64,000 bases of DNA from Fibrobacter sp. UWB5. GTDB lineage: Bacteria; Fibrobacterota; Fibrobacteria; Fibrobacterales; Fibrobacteraceae. The translations under genes and the position numbers were made by a program. Of this stretch, positions 34,906 through 44,739 are shown piece by piece (positions within the stretch are counted from its first letter, which is position 1; each line of letters starts with the position of its first letter). The notes under the pieces were generated by a model. It searched no databases. It was not told the origin of the DNA and worked only from the letters and a program-made list of their open reading frames with translations. Location of the stretch: assembly GCF_002210295.1 (NCBI RefSeq), contig NZ_MWQH01000006.1:1-64000 (forward strand), in the 5' to 3' direction.

Positions 34906-36270
34906 ATGTATTTTGAGCGAAAAATAGACAGATTCTTGCTGGAATGGTCCAAACAAAAAGACCACAAGCCGCTACTGCTGCGTGGGGCACGCCAAGTGGG
35001 AAAATCCAGTTCGGTGGAGCATCTGGGCGAACATTTCGGAAATTGCGTCAGCATCAATTTCGAAAAGGATCCGGAATACAAAGAGGTGTTCTGCAAGAAT
35101 CTAGACGTAAATAGAATCGTGTCGGAAATTTCCGCCATGAGCGCCAAGCCTATTGTTCCCGGCCAGACTCTCCTTTTTTTAGACGAGGTCCAGCTTTGTG
35201 CCGAAGCGATTATGTCGCTCCGTTTTTTCAAAGAAAACTTGCCTGATTTGCATGTGATTGCCGCCGGGTCGCTGTTGGAATTCGCCCTGCAGGAACTCCC
35301 GACCTTTGGCGTTGGCCGCATCCATTCTATGTTCATGCACCCCATGACTTTTGACGAGTTTGCGCTTGCAAACGGTTTTGACAAGCTTTTGGAAATTCGG
35401 AACGCGGCATCTTTTGCAAATCCGTTGCCGGCTCCAATCCACGGCAAGTTCGTGGAGCTTTTCAGGACTTACCTCATGGTTGGCGGAATGCCGGAAGCGG
35501 TTGCCAAATGGGTGGACAGCAGAGATTATCTGCAGTGTCAATCTATCCAAGACGATATCCTGATTTCGTACGAAGACGACTTTGCAAAATACAAGAAGAA
35601 TGTTGACCCCGTGCTGCTTAGGTCCGCGTTCCGGAGTGCAGCGTTGCAGATTACAAAGAAATTCACATATGCCAAGGTGGGGCACGGCTACAGGACAGAA
35701 AAAATCCGTGAAGCCATGCAGTTGCTTACCCTTGCAGGTATTATCATTCCCGTAACGCATACTGCAGCAAACGGGCTCCCCTTGGGGAGCGAAGCGGATT
35801 CGTCTTATCAGAAGTACTTGCTTCTCGATTCCGGTTTGCAGCTGCGGCTAATGAATATGTCTCTTGGCGATATTTCAGAAACAGTCACTGCAATTCTTAC
35901 TGCAAGTGCGGCAGATCTTGTGAACAAGGGGTCTTTGGCCGAGATGGTCGCGGGGCTTGAACTTTTGCGGAACAAAACTCCAAACATGCGTCATGAAATG
36001 TTCTACTGGACGCGGATGCAAAAGAATAGCCTGGCCGAGGTGGATTACATAGAAACCCTTGGCGGGAAAGTCATGCCTATCGAGGTCAAGGCCGAGGTTC
36101 AAGGGGGAATGAAGAGTCTGTGGTCTATGATGCGCGAAAAAAAACTCACGAATGCCTACCGGCTTTCCCTGGAAAACTTTGGCCAGCTGGACTATTGCGA
36201 TACCGAAGCCGAAAACGCAATCCGGCACGTTCAAATTTGCCCGCTCTATGCGATTTCGTTGATAAAATAG
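34906..36270 (+). CDS. AAA-family ATPase with DUF4143 domain, 454 aa
   Basis: Walker A 'GARQVGKSS' (~27-35), Walker B 'TLLFLDEVQLC' (~90), then 'AAGSLLEFAL' and 'GVGRIHSMFMHPMTFDEF', which are typical of the AAA_14/DUF4143 family. The C-terminal DUF4143 region contains a nuclease-like 'LAEVDYIE ... PIEVKA' (E-x-D and E-x-K pattern). The start at 34906 (MYFERKID) has AAGGAG upstream; an ATG at 34885 would add seven residues. It lies between hsdS and hsdR although it is not a core type I subunit. The family is common in mobile or accessory regions and its role is unclear. Confidence 0.88.
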   Translation: MYFERKIDRFLLEWSKQKDHKPLLLRGARQVGKSSSVEHLGEHFGNCVSINFEKDPEYKEVFCKNLDVNRIVSEISAMSAKPIVPGQTLLFLDEVQLCAEAIMSLRFFKENLPDLHVIAAGSLLEFALQELPTFGVGRIHSMFMHPMTFDEFALANGFDKLLEIRNAASFANPLPAPIHGKFVELFRTYLMVGGMPEAVAKWVDSRDYLQCQSIQDDILISYEDDFAKYKKNVDPVLLRSAFRSAALQITKKFTYAKVGHGYRTEKIREAMQLLTLAGIIIPVTHTAANGLPLGSEADSSYQKYLLLDSGLQLRLMNMSLGDISETVTAILTASAADLVNKGSLAEMVAGLELLRNKTPNMRHEMFYWTRMQKNSLAEVDYIETLGGKVMPIEVKAEVQGGMKSLWSMMREKKLTNAYRLSLENFGQLDYCDTEAENAIRHVQICPLYAISLIK

Positions 36271-36317
36271 GCTTGGTTACACGAAAATCTTGAAATATAT
36301 TATTTATATTGAAAACG

Positions 36318-39191
36318 ATGGCTAAACCTGACGACATCGATGGAACGCCCGAGTCCGAGGCGGAAACCCGCCGGGTCCTGATTGACCGCATGCTCCGCGA
36401 GGCGGGGTGGACTGTGCTTACGGCCAAGGGGGTCGTGAAGCCTTCGAAGGCGTGTATCGAAGTCGAAGTGGAAGGGATGCCGAACGGTGAGGGTGTCGGT
36501 TTTGCCGATTACGTGCTTTTTGGTGCGGACGGGCTCCCGCTGGCTGTAATCGAGGCGAAAAAGACGACGGTTTCACCAATAAAGGGCAAGCACCAGGCGG
36601 AACTTTATGCGGACTGCCTCGAAAAGCAATATGGCCGCCGCCCTGTAATCTATTACACCAACGGTTACGAGACGAACATTATCGACGGTCTTGGCTACCC
36701 GCCGAGGCGGCTCTACGCGTTCCATACCGAGAGCGACCTTGAACTCCTGATTCAGAAGCGGGGCCGCAAGGATATCAGCGACTTTAGCGTGAAGGGCTAC
36801 ATTACCGACCGACATTACCAGAAGATGGCCATCAAGTCCGTGTGCGAATGGTTCAACGGCAAGCACCGTCGCGGTCTCTTGGTGATGGCAACTGGTACGG
36901 GCAAGACCCGCGTCGCGATTTCTACGGTAGATGTGCTCATGCGGAACGGCTGGGTCAAGAATGTGCTGTTCCTTGCCGACCGCACGTCGCTGGTGGGCCA
37001 GGCGAAGAAGAATTTTGCGAAGCTATTGCCGAATACCCCTGTTGCCGTTTTGAGCGATTCCAGTGATGAGAACATTATTCGAGATAAAAACGGCGAAGTG
37101 GTCGAGGTCAATGCCCGAATCGTGTTCAGTACCTACCAGACGATGATCAACTGCGTCGATACCGAGAAGAAGCCTTTCTCGGTGGGGCGATTCGACCTGA
37201 TTATCATTGACGAGGCGCACCGCAGTATCTTTGGCAAGTTCGGCGCCATCTTCAACTATTTCGACAGCCTGCTGCTCGGGCTTACGGCGACCCCTCGTGA
37301 CGAGGTGGACAAGAGCACCTACGATATTTTCGAGATGGAGAACGGCTGCCCGAATTACGCCTACGAACTCGATGATGCTGTGGCCGATGGCTTCCTGGTG
37401 AATTATCACGGGTTCAAGCGCGGCTCCATGATTCTGAAAGACGGTATCAAGTACAGTGACCTTTCGGAAGAGGAAAGGGAACAGCTGGAGCAGGTGTGGG
37501 ATTACGAAGAGACACTGCAGGAACTTGGCCCGGGTGCTGTGCCGCCGGAAGCGGGCGGAAATACCCGCGGGCGCGATATCGGCAGCGAGGAAATCTTCAA
37601 GTACATCTACAACGAAGGTACGGTAGATAACGTGCTGCAGGACCTGATGACGAAAGGCCTGAAGGTCCAGAGCGGCGAACGTATCGGCAAGAGTATTATT
37701 TTCGCGTACAACCACGAGCATGCCAAACTTATCGTGGAGAGGTTCCACAAGCTTTATCCTGAATACGGCTCCGATTTTTGCGCGTTGATTGATAACTACG
37801 TGACCTATTCGCAGGATTTGATTGACAAGTTCGAAGTTCGCGACGGGAACCCGCAGGTTGCCGTGTCTGTGGATATGCTGGATACGGGAATCGACGTGCC
37901 CGATGTACTGAACCTTGTGTTCTTCAAGCCGGTCAAGTCGAAAATCAAGTTCATGCAGATGATTGGCCGTGGCACGCGCCTTTCTGAAGATATCTACGGG
38001 GCGGGCAAGGACAAGGAATGTTTCTATATCTTTGACTGGTGCAGGAATTTCGAGTACTTCGAGCAGAATCCGGACGGCAAGATTGTGCAGCAGAGCATGT
38101 CGCTGACGGAGCGTCTGTTTGCCCTGCGTGCCGAGGTGGCATTCTACCTGCAGCACCAGACGTACCAGGAAGATGAATTTGCGAAAAGCCTTCATGACGA
38201 TTTGAAGGCCGCCTTGAAAGCACAGGTTGCTACGCTGTCGGATGCCCATATTTCGGTGCGGAACCGCTGGGCCGCCGTTTGCCATTTCAAGAGTGACGAT
38301 GCGTGGGTGTGCTTGACTGCCACCGATGTGCAGACGTTGAAGTTTGATATTGCACCGCTGTTGCCGCATAACACGCAAGACGAAAATGCCAAGAAGTTTG
38401 ACGTGCTTGTCTTGGCGATAGAACTTGAATTCGTGAATAGCGAATATAATGCGAGCAAGCCTATTGCAAGTGTATGCGGGCTTGCCGAACGCCTGCTTTC
38501 TAAGGCGACAATCCCGCAGGTGGTTGCCAAGATGGGGACCATCAAGGAAGTGCTGAACCAGACTTCGTGGGAAAACAGGAGCCTGCAGTGGCTCGAGAAG
38601 GTGCGCACCGAACTCCGCGACCTCATGAAGTTCTTGGTGGGCGATGGCGGCAAGACGTTCACGATTGACATCGACGATGTCGTTACCGATGATGGCGAGA
38701 GCGCCGGCGTAGAGACCCGCGTGACCTACAGGCAGAAGGTGATGGATTACCTTGCCCAAAAGGACTACAATCCCGTGCTCCAGAAAATCTACAATCTGGA
38801 GCCGCTCACAAATGACGACGTGCTGGAACTGCAGCGAATAATGTGGTCTGAATTGGGTAGCAAGGAAGACTTCGAGAAGTTTGCCGACGGCAGGCCCTGT
38901 GATGGGAATGTGGCCATATTGATTCGTTCGTTTATTGGTGTTGACCGCAAGCAGGCGCTTGAACGCTTCAACGCGTTCCTTTCGGGGAGCAAGCTCAATT
39001 CCGACCAGGAAGAATTCCTGAACGATATTATCTCGTACGTTTGCGAGAACGGTGACATCAAGCCGGAAACCATCGTGAATGACGCTCCGTTTGACGAGCG
39101 TTTGGAAGTGTTTAACGACAAGATGATACCGCTAAGGCGATACCTTGAGAATATCCATGAAGTTGTCGACCCCGCAGGAATGCAGGGGTAG
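36318..39191 (+). CDS. hsdR: Type I restriction endonuclease subunit (EcoEI-type HsdR), 957 aa
   Basis: ATP-dependent translocase and nuclease. The N-terminal nuclease domain has '[18 protein letters not shown]' (D ... E-x-K). Helicase motifs: 'MATGTGKTR' (~192), 'IIIDEAHRS' (~297), 'LTATP', and motif VI 'MIGRGTRLS'. The C-terminal part is the EcoEI_R_C-type region. Start: ATG 36318 follows a TTG at 36309, which would add three residues; neither has a strong ribosome binding site. All three subunits are intact, so the system is probably active. A shared terminator separates it from guaA. Confidence 0.94.
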   Translation: MAKPDDIDGTPESEAETRRVLIDRMLREAGWTVLTAKGVVKPSKACIEVEVEGMPNGEGVGFADYVLFGADGLPLAVIEAKKTTVSPIKGKHQAELYADCLEKQYGRRPVIYYTNGYETNIIDGLGYPPRRLYAFHTESDLELLIQKRGRKDISDFSVKGYITDRHYQKMAIKSVCEWFNGKHRRGLLVMATGTGKTRVAISTVDVLMRNGWVKNVLFLADRTSLVGQAKKNFAKLLPNTPVAVLSDSSDENIIRDKNGEVVEVNARIVFSTYQTMINCVDTEKKPFSVGRFDLIIIDEAHRSIFGKFGAIFNYFDSLLLGLTATPRDEVDKSTYDIFEMENGCPNYAYELDDAVADGFLVNYHGFKRGSMILKDGIKYSDLSEEEREQLEQVWDYEETLQELGPGAVPPEAGGNTRGRDIGSEEIFKYIYNEGTVDNVLQDLMTKGLKVQSGERIGKSIIFAYNHEHAKLIVERFHKLYPEYGSDFCALIDNYVTYSQDLIDKFEVRDGNPQVAVSVDMLDTGIDVPDVLNLVFFKPVKSKIKFMQMIGRGTRLSEDIYGAGKDKECFYIFDWCRNFEYFEQNPDGKIVQQSMSLTERLFALRAEVAFYLQHQTYQEDEFAKSLHDDLKAALKAQVATLSDAHISVRNRWAAVCHFKSDDAWVCLTATDVQTLKFDIAPLLPHNTQDENAKKFDVLVLAIELEFVNSEYNASKPIASVCGLAERLLSKATIPQVVAKMGTIKEVLNQTSWENRSLQWLEKVRTELRDLMKFLVGDGGKTFTIDIDDVVTDDGESAGVETRVTYRQKVMDYLAQKDYNPVLQKIYNLEPLTNDDVLELQRIMWSELGSKEDFEKFADGRPCDGNVAILIRSFIGVDRKQALERFNAFLSGSKLNSDQEEFLNDIISYVCENGDIKPETIVNDAPFDERLEVFNDKMIPLRRYLENIHEVVDPAGMQG

Positions 39192-39222
39192 GGGGGAGGC
39201 GGTTCTACTTTGTCCAAATGAA

Positions 39223-39253
39223 AAAGCCGAGTGAGTTCATCTCATTCGGCTTT
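39223..39253. terminator. Bidirectional terminator between hsdR and guaA
   Basis: AAAGCCGAGTGAG / CTCATTCGGCTTT, a 13-bp stem with one G-T pair, flanked by A and T runs on both sides. Confidence 0.85.
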
Positions 39254-39259
39254 AAATTT

Positions 39260-41095
39260 TTACTCCCACTCAATGGTTCCGGGCGGCTTGTGTGTCACGT
39301 CGTACCACAGGCTGCCAGCACCTTCGGCTTCGAACTTGCGCCAGAGACCTGCGAGCATTCCCTGGTCGATTTCGGCGAAGTTTGCCGTCATGGCTTCGGT
39401 GGAGTTCACCGGGCGCATCACGATGCAGGGCTTTTTTGCCGTGCGGAGCGGAACGAGCACGACGGGCATCTGCCAAATCTTTTCGTACAGGTCGTTGGCC
39501 TGCAGGAATTCGGTGCAGATGTTGTCGAACTTGCGGAGCGTATCGAAGTTTTCGCGAGTGGCGTACTGTTCGACAAGCTTCGGGTCTTCATCGGCCACGC
39601 TGCCAATCTGGTAGATGACGCGGTTGATTGCCTTGAAGCGGTTAGCAAGTTCGGTCGAGAACTTTTCACAATCCTTCCAGCTGAGGCCCGGAGTGGTGAT
39701 GAGGAACGGTTGTGCGTACGTACGGCCATCGCCCTGGACGCCCACGCTCTTGATGGGGAGCAGTCGGCCTGCAATGTTGTTTGCCTTCAGGTAGTCGGCG
39801 AGGCTGTTGCCTGCGGTGTCCTTCACGTCTTCGAACTTCACCATGTCATCGGAGAGCTTGCCTTCGCTGCAGAGCAGGCGCACGCCGAGGCCCGGACCCG
39901 GGAACGGGTGACGCCACACGAGGTTGTGCGGAATGCCCAGCTCTTCGCCGAGGGCGCGGACTTCGTCCTTGTACAGGTCGGCGAGGGGTTCCAGTACCAG
40001 GCCCTTTTCCATGAGGTCCAAAACTTCTTGCACGCGGTTGTGGTGCGTTTTGATCTTGTCGGCGTTCTTGGTGCCGCCGCTTTCGATGGTGTCGGGGTAG
40101 ATAGTGCCCTGTGCCATCATCCACTGGTTCGGATCGAGGTTGAGTTTCGCCATTTCCTCGTCCTTCACCGTCAGGAATTCCTTACCGATGATGCCGCGCT
40201 TGGTTTCCGGAGCGGTCACGCCCTTGAGCTTTGCAAGGAAGTGTTCGCTAGCGTCGCGCACCTTCAAGTTGTTCATACCTTCCTTCGTGAGGAAGTCCAT
40301 AATCTTCTGGGATTCGCCGAGGCGCATCATGCCGTTATCCACGTGCAGGCCCAAGACCTTTTCCGGTCCGAGCACGCGGTTCAAAAGCACGAATGCCACG
40401 GTGGAGTCCACGCCGCCAGACACGAGCAGGAACACCTTGCGGTCCTTGACCTGGTCCTTGATGCGCTGCGTGATAAGCGGCAGGTAGCTCTTCATGTTCC
40501 AAGTCTTCTTGGCGCCCGTGAAGTCAATGAAGTTTTCGAGCAACTTCATGCCGAACTTGCTGTGCGTGACTTCCGGGTGGAACTGGATACCGAAAATCTG
40601 GCGTTCGGGCTTGTCGCTGTCAAAAGCGACGGCGGCGATTTCGCAGTCCTTGGTGCTGGCCACAATCTTGTAGCCCTCGGGGAGCTTGGTGACCTGGTCG
40701 CCGTGGCTCATCCACATGGGGCTGGCCTTCGGGAGGCCCTTCAAAAGCGGGCACTTTTCGTCGCCCACGATAAGGTCGGCAATACCGTATTCCTTGACCT
40801 TGCCCGGTTCCACGTGCCCGCCCAACTGCTGGGCGATGAGCTGGTGACCGTAGCAGATGCCGAGCTTCGGCACCGGAAGGTCCAAAATTTCGGGATTGTA
40901 TTCCGGGGCGTCGGCCGCGTAAACGCTGCTGGGGCCGCCACTGTAGATGATTCCCTTCACGCCTTCGAGCTCGCTGACGGGAGCGGCGGGGGAGTGGATT
41001 TCGGTAAACACGCCCAGGCGGCGCACGCGGTTCGCGATCAGGTGGGCGTACTGCCCGCCAAAGTCCAAAACGGCAATCGTATCAACGTTCTTCAT
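39260..41095 (-). CDS. guaA: GMP synthase (glutamine-hydrolysing), 611 aa
   Basis: Converts XMP to GMP using glutamine. The class I amidotransferase domain has Cys in 'GICYGHQL' (~80) and His/Glu in 'GIQFHPEV' (~172). The ATP-pyrophosphatase domain has 'SGGVDST' (~226). The C-terminal dimerisation domain ends in the conserved 'GTIEWE'. At 611 residues it is about 90 longer than the usual bacterial enzyme; the extra sequence lies in the C-terminal half ('DYLKANNIAGRLLPIKSVGVQG' and beyond), recalling the longer eukaryotic-type enzyme. The start gives the conserved 'VLDFGGQY'. A TATCTTTG element ends seven bases before the ATG. Confidence 0.95.
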   Translation of the reverse strand: MKNVDTIAVLDFGGQYAHLIANRVRRLGVFTEIHSPAAPVSELEGVKGIIYSGGPSSVYAADAPEYNPEILDLPVPKLGICYGHQLIAQQLGGHVEPGKVKEYGIADLIVGDEKCPLLKGLPKASPMWMSHGDQVTKLPEGYKIVASTKDCEIAAVAFDSDKPERQIFGIQFHPEVTHSKFGMKLLENFIDFTGAKKTWNMKSYLPLITQRIKDQVKDRKVFLLVSGGVDSTVAFVLLNRVLGPEKVLGLHVDNGMMRLGESQKIMDFLTKEGMNNLKVRDASEHFLAKLKGVTAPETKRGIIGKEFLTVKDEEMAKLNLDPNQWMMAQGTIYPDTIESGGTKNADKIKTHHNRVQEVLDLMEKGLVLEPLADLYKDEVRALGEELGIPHNLVWRHPFPGPGLGVRLLCSEGKLSDDMVKFEDVKDTAGNSLADYLKANNIAGRLLPIKSVGVQGDGRTYAQPFLITTPGLSWKDCEKFSTELANRFKAINRVIYQIGSVADEDPKLVEQYATRENFDTLRKFDNICTEFLQANDLYEKIWQMPVVLVPLRTAKKPCIVMRPVNSTEAMTANFAEIDQGMLAGLWRKFEAEGAGSLWYDVTHKPPGTIEWE

Positions 41096-41102
41096 ACAAT
41101 TC

Positions 41103-41110
41103 CAAAGATA
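41103..41110 (-). promoter_or_regulatory. TATCTTTG element, candidate guaA promoter
   Basis: On the minus strand TATCTTTG is followed by seven bases and then the guaA ATG. Since the start codon is fixed by the conserved N-terminus, use of this element would give a leaderless transcript. Confidence 0.45.
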
Positions 41111-41115
41111 GAAAT

Positions 41116-42582
41116 TTACTCAGCGCAACTCATTTCGCGGGCAAGCTGGATAAGCGTCTGCACGCCAAAGCCGGTAGCTCCGTATTCGGTGTATTTCCAT
41201 TTTTTGTCAACGAAAGCGGTACCGGCAATGTCCCAGTGAGTCCAGGCGGTGTTTTCGGGCACGAATTCCTGGAGGAAGAGGGCTGCAGAAATGGCACCTG
41301 CGTCGCTGCCGGTATTCTTGAGGTCGGCGAACTTGTCCTTGAGGGCGTCGGCATATTCTTCTTCGAGCGGCATGCTCCAGAATTTTTCGCAGCAGGCTTC
41401 GCCGCAGTTGATCACCTTGAGGCCGAGATCGTCGTCGTTGCTGAAGAATCCCGTGACGGCGTAGCCGAGGGCGCGGACCATGGCGCCCGTAAGGGTGGCG
41501 AGGTCCACAATGTGGGTGGCACCGATTTCGCCGGCTTCGGCAAGTCCGTCGCTAAGAACCAGACGGCCTTCGGCGTCGGTGTTGTCGACCATGACGGTCT
41601 TGCCGTTCTTGGCGGTAAAGATATCGCCCGGCAGCACGGACTTGTTACCGATGGCGTTTTCGGCGAGGCAGCAGACGGCGCTCACGCGAATCGGGAGCTT
41701 GAGCGTTGCAATTGCCTGGATGGCGGCAAGCGCAGTCGCTGCGCCACTCATGTCGCTAATCATTTCGGGCATGGATTTAGGCGGTTTCAGGCAGAGGCCG
41801 CCGGTATCAAAAGTGAGGCCCTTACCGACAATCACTAAGTGATCCTTGGACGTGCGCTTGGCGGGCTTGTATTCGAGCGTAATCATGTGCGGCTCGTGAG
41901 AGCTGCCCTTGCCGACTGTCACGTGGCCCATGAAGCCTTCCTTTTCGAGTTGCTTCATGTTACGGACCTTGATGCTCAAGCCTTCGGTGTACTTGGCGAC
42001 CGTCTTGGCGCGTTCCACGAATTCGGCGGGGTAGAGGTCGGCGGCGCAAGTGTTGATCAAGTTCTTGGCGAGCGTAATCGCCTTCTGTTCCACGGCGACT
42101 TCTTCGGCAATCTTCTTGAAGGCGGCGGTATGTTCGCCGGCGACGATTTCGTAAGTCACCTGGAAGTTTTCTTTCTGCTTGCTCTTGTAGGCATCGAACT
42201 TGTAGTTTGCGTAGTAAAGACCGTGGAGAATGGACTTGAATTGTTCATCGGCGGCGTCGGCCAGGAACAGGCTCACGGTGGCAATCTGTTTTTTCATGGC
42301 GCGATTGGCCAGGCGGTAGGCGGCCATACGCAGGTGGTCGAGGGCGGAAAGGCCGCGTTCCTTGGCGGCGTCTACAAAGAAGGTGTTGCAGCCGTCAATT
42401 TCAAGGTATTCCAGGTCTTCGAAGGGGCCGTCGTTCATGCCCTTGAGAATGGTTTCGACCTGTTCTGTGCCTTCGTCAGTGAGAACGGTGGAAAATTGAA
42501 TGGATTGCTTGACAAAAAAGAGGGCGTAAGCCTTGTTGTCAGTATTTTTGAGATTTTCAGAGGAAACGATATTCAGATTCAT
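41116..42582 (-). CDS. pepA: Leucyl aminopeptidase (M17 family), 488 aa
   Basis: Two-metal cytosolic aminopeptidase removing N-terminal residues. The C-terminal catalytic domain shows the metal ligands in 'VGKGLTFDTGGLCLKP' (Lys and Asp), 'MSDMSGAAT'-like 'DMSGA' and the family signature 'NTDAEGRLVLSDGL' (~332-345). The N-terminal ~165 residues are the regulatory M17_N-like domain. Length is normal. TACATTTG ends four bases before the start codon. It lies upstream of guaA on the same strand but has its own stop 20 bases before guaA starts. Confidence 0.93.
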   Translation of the reverse strand: MNLNIVSSENLKNTDNKAYALFFVKQSIQFSTVLTDEGTEQVETILKGMNDGPFEDLEYLEIDGCNTFFVDAAKERGLSALDHLRMAAYRLANRAMKKQIATVSLFLADAADEQFKSILHGLYYANYKFDAYKSKQKENFQVTYEIVAGEHTAAFKKIAEEVAVEQKAITLAKNLINTCAADLYPAEFVERAKTVAKYTEGLSIKVRNMKQLEKEGFMGHVTVGKGSSHEPHMITLEYKPAKRTSKDHLVIVGKGLTFDTGGLCLKPPKSMPEMISDMSGAATALAAIQAIATLKLPIRVSAVCCLAENAIGNKSVLPGDIFTAKNGKTVMVDNTDAEGRLVLSDGLAEAGEIGATHIVDLATLTGAMVRALGYAVTGFFSNDDDLGLKVINCGEACCEKFWSMPLEEEYADALKDKFADLKNTGSDAGAISAALFLQEFVPENTAWTHWDIAGTAFVDKKWKYTEYGATGFGVQTLIQLAREMSCAE

Positions 42583-42586
42583 GTCT

Positions 42587-42594
42587 CAAATGTA
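42587..42594 (-). promoter_or_regulatory. TACATTTG element, candidate pepA promoter
   Basis: TACATTTG ends four bases upstream of the pepA ATG on the minus strand; same arrangement as at guaA and mfd. Confidence 0.35.
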
Positions 42595-42716
42595 GTAAAA
42601 CTAGGGGCGTGGGTGGCTCTATCCGCGTAAATTGCCGTCTAGTCGCTTTTTTTACCATTCTTTTTGCAAACTATATGAAAAAATGCTATAATGAAGTTGT
42701 AAAAATGGAGGTTCAA

Positions 42717-43760
42717 ATGAATCGTAAACTTACTGGTATTCTTAGCGTTCTTGCCCTTTCGGCGATGTCTTTTGCCCAGGCTCCCGCAGCCGCCCCTGCT
42801 GCAACTGCTGCTCCTGCTGAACAGGCTCCTGCTGAAGAAGCTGCCCCTGTAGCTGTCCGTGGTGCCGATGCCACCGCTCCGGCTGCTGCCCCTGCTGAAC
42901 AGGCTGCTCCCGCTGCTGTAGCTGCTGCTCCCGCAGCCCCCGCTGAAGAACCGGTCGCTGAACCTGCCGTGGTTGTAGCCCCGAAGGCAGTTCGCGGTGC
43001 AGACGATGCCGATAAGACGGCTGCATCTGCTAGAGCGGTTGAACAATTCCGCGATGCAAGAAATACAGTCCTTTACGAAACTGTTTATACCCGTGAAGAT
43101 GGTGTTCCCGTTCGTACCGTCTATGTTGCCGAACGCGAAGGCAAGGACACGGTTTCCTTCGACGAACTCAGGGGACTTTCTCCGATGAAGTTCAAGATCG
43201 GTGCCCGCGGTTCTGTGGGTGCTTACCAGTTGGCCGGTAACGATTGGGACAGCGATCAGTACAATGGCATTAGCTGGAGAGCCGGTCTCGTGTCGATCAT
43301 TCCGCTGAATGCCTACACCATGGGTATCAAGCTAGGTGTTCTTTATGAACAGAGCAAGGCTAGCGAATCGTACTACATTAACGATGTGCCGACAAACTTC
43401 AGATTCTCCCAGAAGAAGATCGATGTGCCGGTTCTCTTTACCTTCAAGGCCGCTACTTCTAGAATCTTCTTTGATCTCGGTGTAGAAATGTCTGTCCCTC
43501 TGACTGACGATCTTCGCATTTCCTATACTGATTCCAAGGATGTCAAGCATTCTAACAAGATTGACTTGATGGACGATTACCGTTCTAGCCTGGATTGCGC
43601 ATTTGTCTTTGGTTTCTCTGTGATGGCGAACGATTACCTTTCGCTCGATATCGCGGCTAACCTTGGCGTGTCCGACCTGTACGATGGTCATCTCAAATAC
43701 ATGAACATGAACCTGGATGCCTCTTCGCTGAATCTGGGAATTACTGTCTATCCGTTCTAA
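42717..43760 (+). CDS. Outer-membrane beta-barrel protein with Ala/Pro/Glu-rich N-terminus, 347 aa
   Basis: ATG 42717 is preceded by TGGAGG and gives the signal peptide 'MNRKLTGILSVLALSAMSFAQ'. Next come ~95 residues rich in Ala, Pro and Glu with two 'AVRGAD' repeats, then ~190 residues of barrel-like strands ('FKIGARGSVGAYQLAGNDW', 'ISWRAGLVSIIPLNAYTMGIKLG', 'LSLDIAANLGVSDLYDG') ending in 'LGITVYPF' with C-terminal Phe. The layout (signal, low-complexity segment, barrel) repeats that of the proteins at 14216-15853 and 46488-47843. Family not named. The upstream part of a longer reading lacks a ribosome binding site. Confidence 0.82.
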   Translation: MNRKLTGILSVLALSAMSFAQAPAAAPAATAAPAEQAPAEEAAPVAVRGADATAPAAAPAEQAAPAAVAAAPAAPAEEPVAEPAVVVAPKAVRGADDADKTAASARAVEQFRDARNTVLYETVYTREDGVPVRTVYVAEREGKDTVSFDELRGLSPMKFKIGARGSVGAYQLAGNDWDSDQYNGISWRAGLVSIIPLNAYTMGIKLGVLYEQSKASESYYINDVPTNFRFSQKKIDVPVLFTFKAATSRIFFDLGVEMSVPLTDDLRISYTDSKDVKHSNKIDLMDDYRSSLDCAFVFGFSVMANDYLSLDIAANLGVSDLYDGHLKYMNMNLDASSLNLGITVYPF

Positions 43761-43763
43761 TAT

Positions 43764-44732
43764 ATGATTCTTGCAATTGTTGCTGTAGTTATTGGCCTTG
43801 CCGTTCTTGTTTGGAGTGCAGACAAATTTGTTGACGGAGCTGTCGGTATTGCCGAATATTGTGGTATGTCGACGCTCCTCATAGGAATGGTTATCGTAGG
43901 CTTTGGAACTTCTGCTCCTGAACTTACTGTCTCTGCGCTTTCGGCGGGGCAAGGCAACCCCGAGCTAGCGCTGGGTAACGCTTATGGCAGCAACATTGCA
44001 AATATCGCTTTGATTCTTGGCGCGACAGCGCTTATTTCTCCGATTTTGATGCAGCGTTCGGTAATCCGTGGTGATTTGCCGATTCTGATCGCTGTGTCGT
44101 TGCTTTCTATTGCATTAGTGTGGGATGGTAGCGTGGTGCGCTGGAATGGCGTGCTTTTGCTGGTTGTCTTTGCGCTGGTCATGGGGTACAGCATTTGGCG
44201 TGAACTGCGCAAGGCGCATGCCGAGGCAACAGAATCGGTCAAAGAAGAGTCTGCCGAAAAGGCATCTTTGGGCAAGTCCATTATGTGGCTTGTTTTGGGG
44301 CTTGCCTTGCTGGTGGCTAGTTCTCGAGCTCTCGTTTGGGGGGCTGTCGAAATTGCCCGTACGCTTGGCGTGAGCGATTTGTTGATTGGCCTTACCATTG
44401 TGGCTATCGGCACGTCTTTGCCAGAATTGGCGAGCTCCATTGCCGCTGCCCGTAAGGGTGAAAACGACTTGGCTCTTGGCAATATCATCGGATCGAACCT
44501 GTTCAATACGCTTGCCGTGGTGGGCCTTGCCGCAACTATTTCTCCGATGGATGAAATTGAAAAGGCTGTCACTTACCGTGACATGCCTTTAATGACCGCT
44601 TTGACGGTTGCCTTGATTGTGCTTGGTTTTAGGCGTAAAGGCGATGGCCGTTTGAATCGTATCGCCGGCGCCATTCTTTTAGCCGTCTATATCGGCTACC
44701 TCGCCCTGCTTATTGTGCAGGCAAAAGGCTAG
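43764..44732 (+). CDS. Calcium/sodium antiporter (YrbG/CaxA-like), 322 aa
   Basis: Inner-membrane cation exchanger of the CaCA superfamily with ten hydrophobic segments in two inverted halves. The alpha-repeats carry 'GFGTSAPELTVS' (~47-58) and 'AIGTSLPELASS' (~213-224), with the ion-binding Glu, and each is followed by 'G-x-x-x-G-S-N' ('NAYGSNIAN', 'NIIGSNLFN'). A charged cytoplasmic loop ('EATESVKEESAEKASLGK') links the halves. It begins three bases after the barrel gene stop, so the two are probably cotranscribed. Confidence 0.93.
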   Translation: MILAIVAVVIGLAVLVWSADKFVDGAVGIAEYCGMSTLLIGMVIVGFGTSAPELTVSALSAGQGNPELALGNAYGSNIANIALILGATALISPILMQRSVIRGDLPILIAVSLLSIALVWDGSVVRWNGVLLLVVFALVMGYSIWRELRKAHAEATESVKEESAEKASLGKSIMWLVLGLALLVASSRALVWGAVEIARTLGVSDLLIGLTIVAIGTSLPELASSIAAARKGENDLALGNIIGSNLFNTLAVVGLAATISPMDEIEKAVTYRDMPLMTALTVALIVLGFRRKGDGRLNRIAGAILLAVYIGYLALLIVQAKG

Positions 44733-44739
44733 TAGCTTT

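Noticed and set aside
39218-41239. 673-codon plus-strand frame over guaA
   Set aside because: Antisense shadow of a GC-biased gene; composition is rich in His, Val and Ala without any domain, while guaA on the other strand has every expected motif.
44733-44739. Terminator between the antiporter and SpmA-SpmB genes
   Set aside because: Only a weak AAAGGCTAGTAGCTTT fold that includes coding bases; not convincing enough to list.
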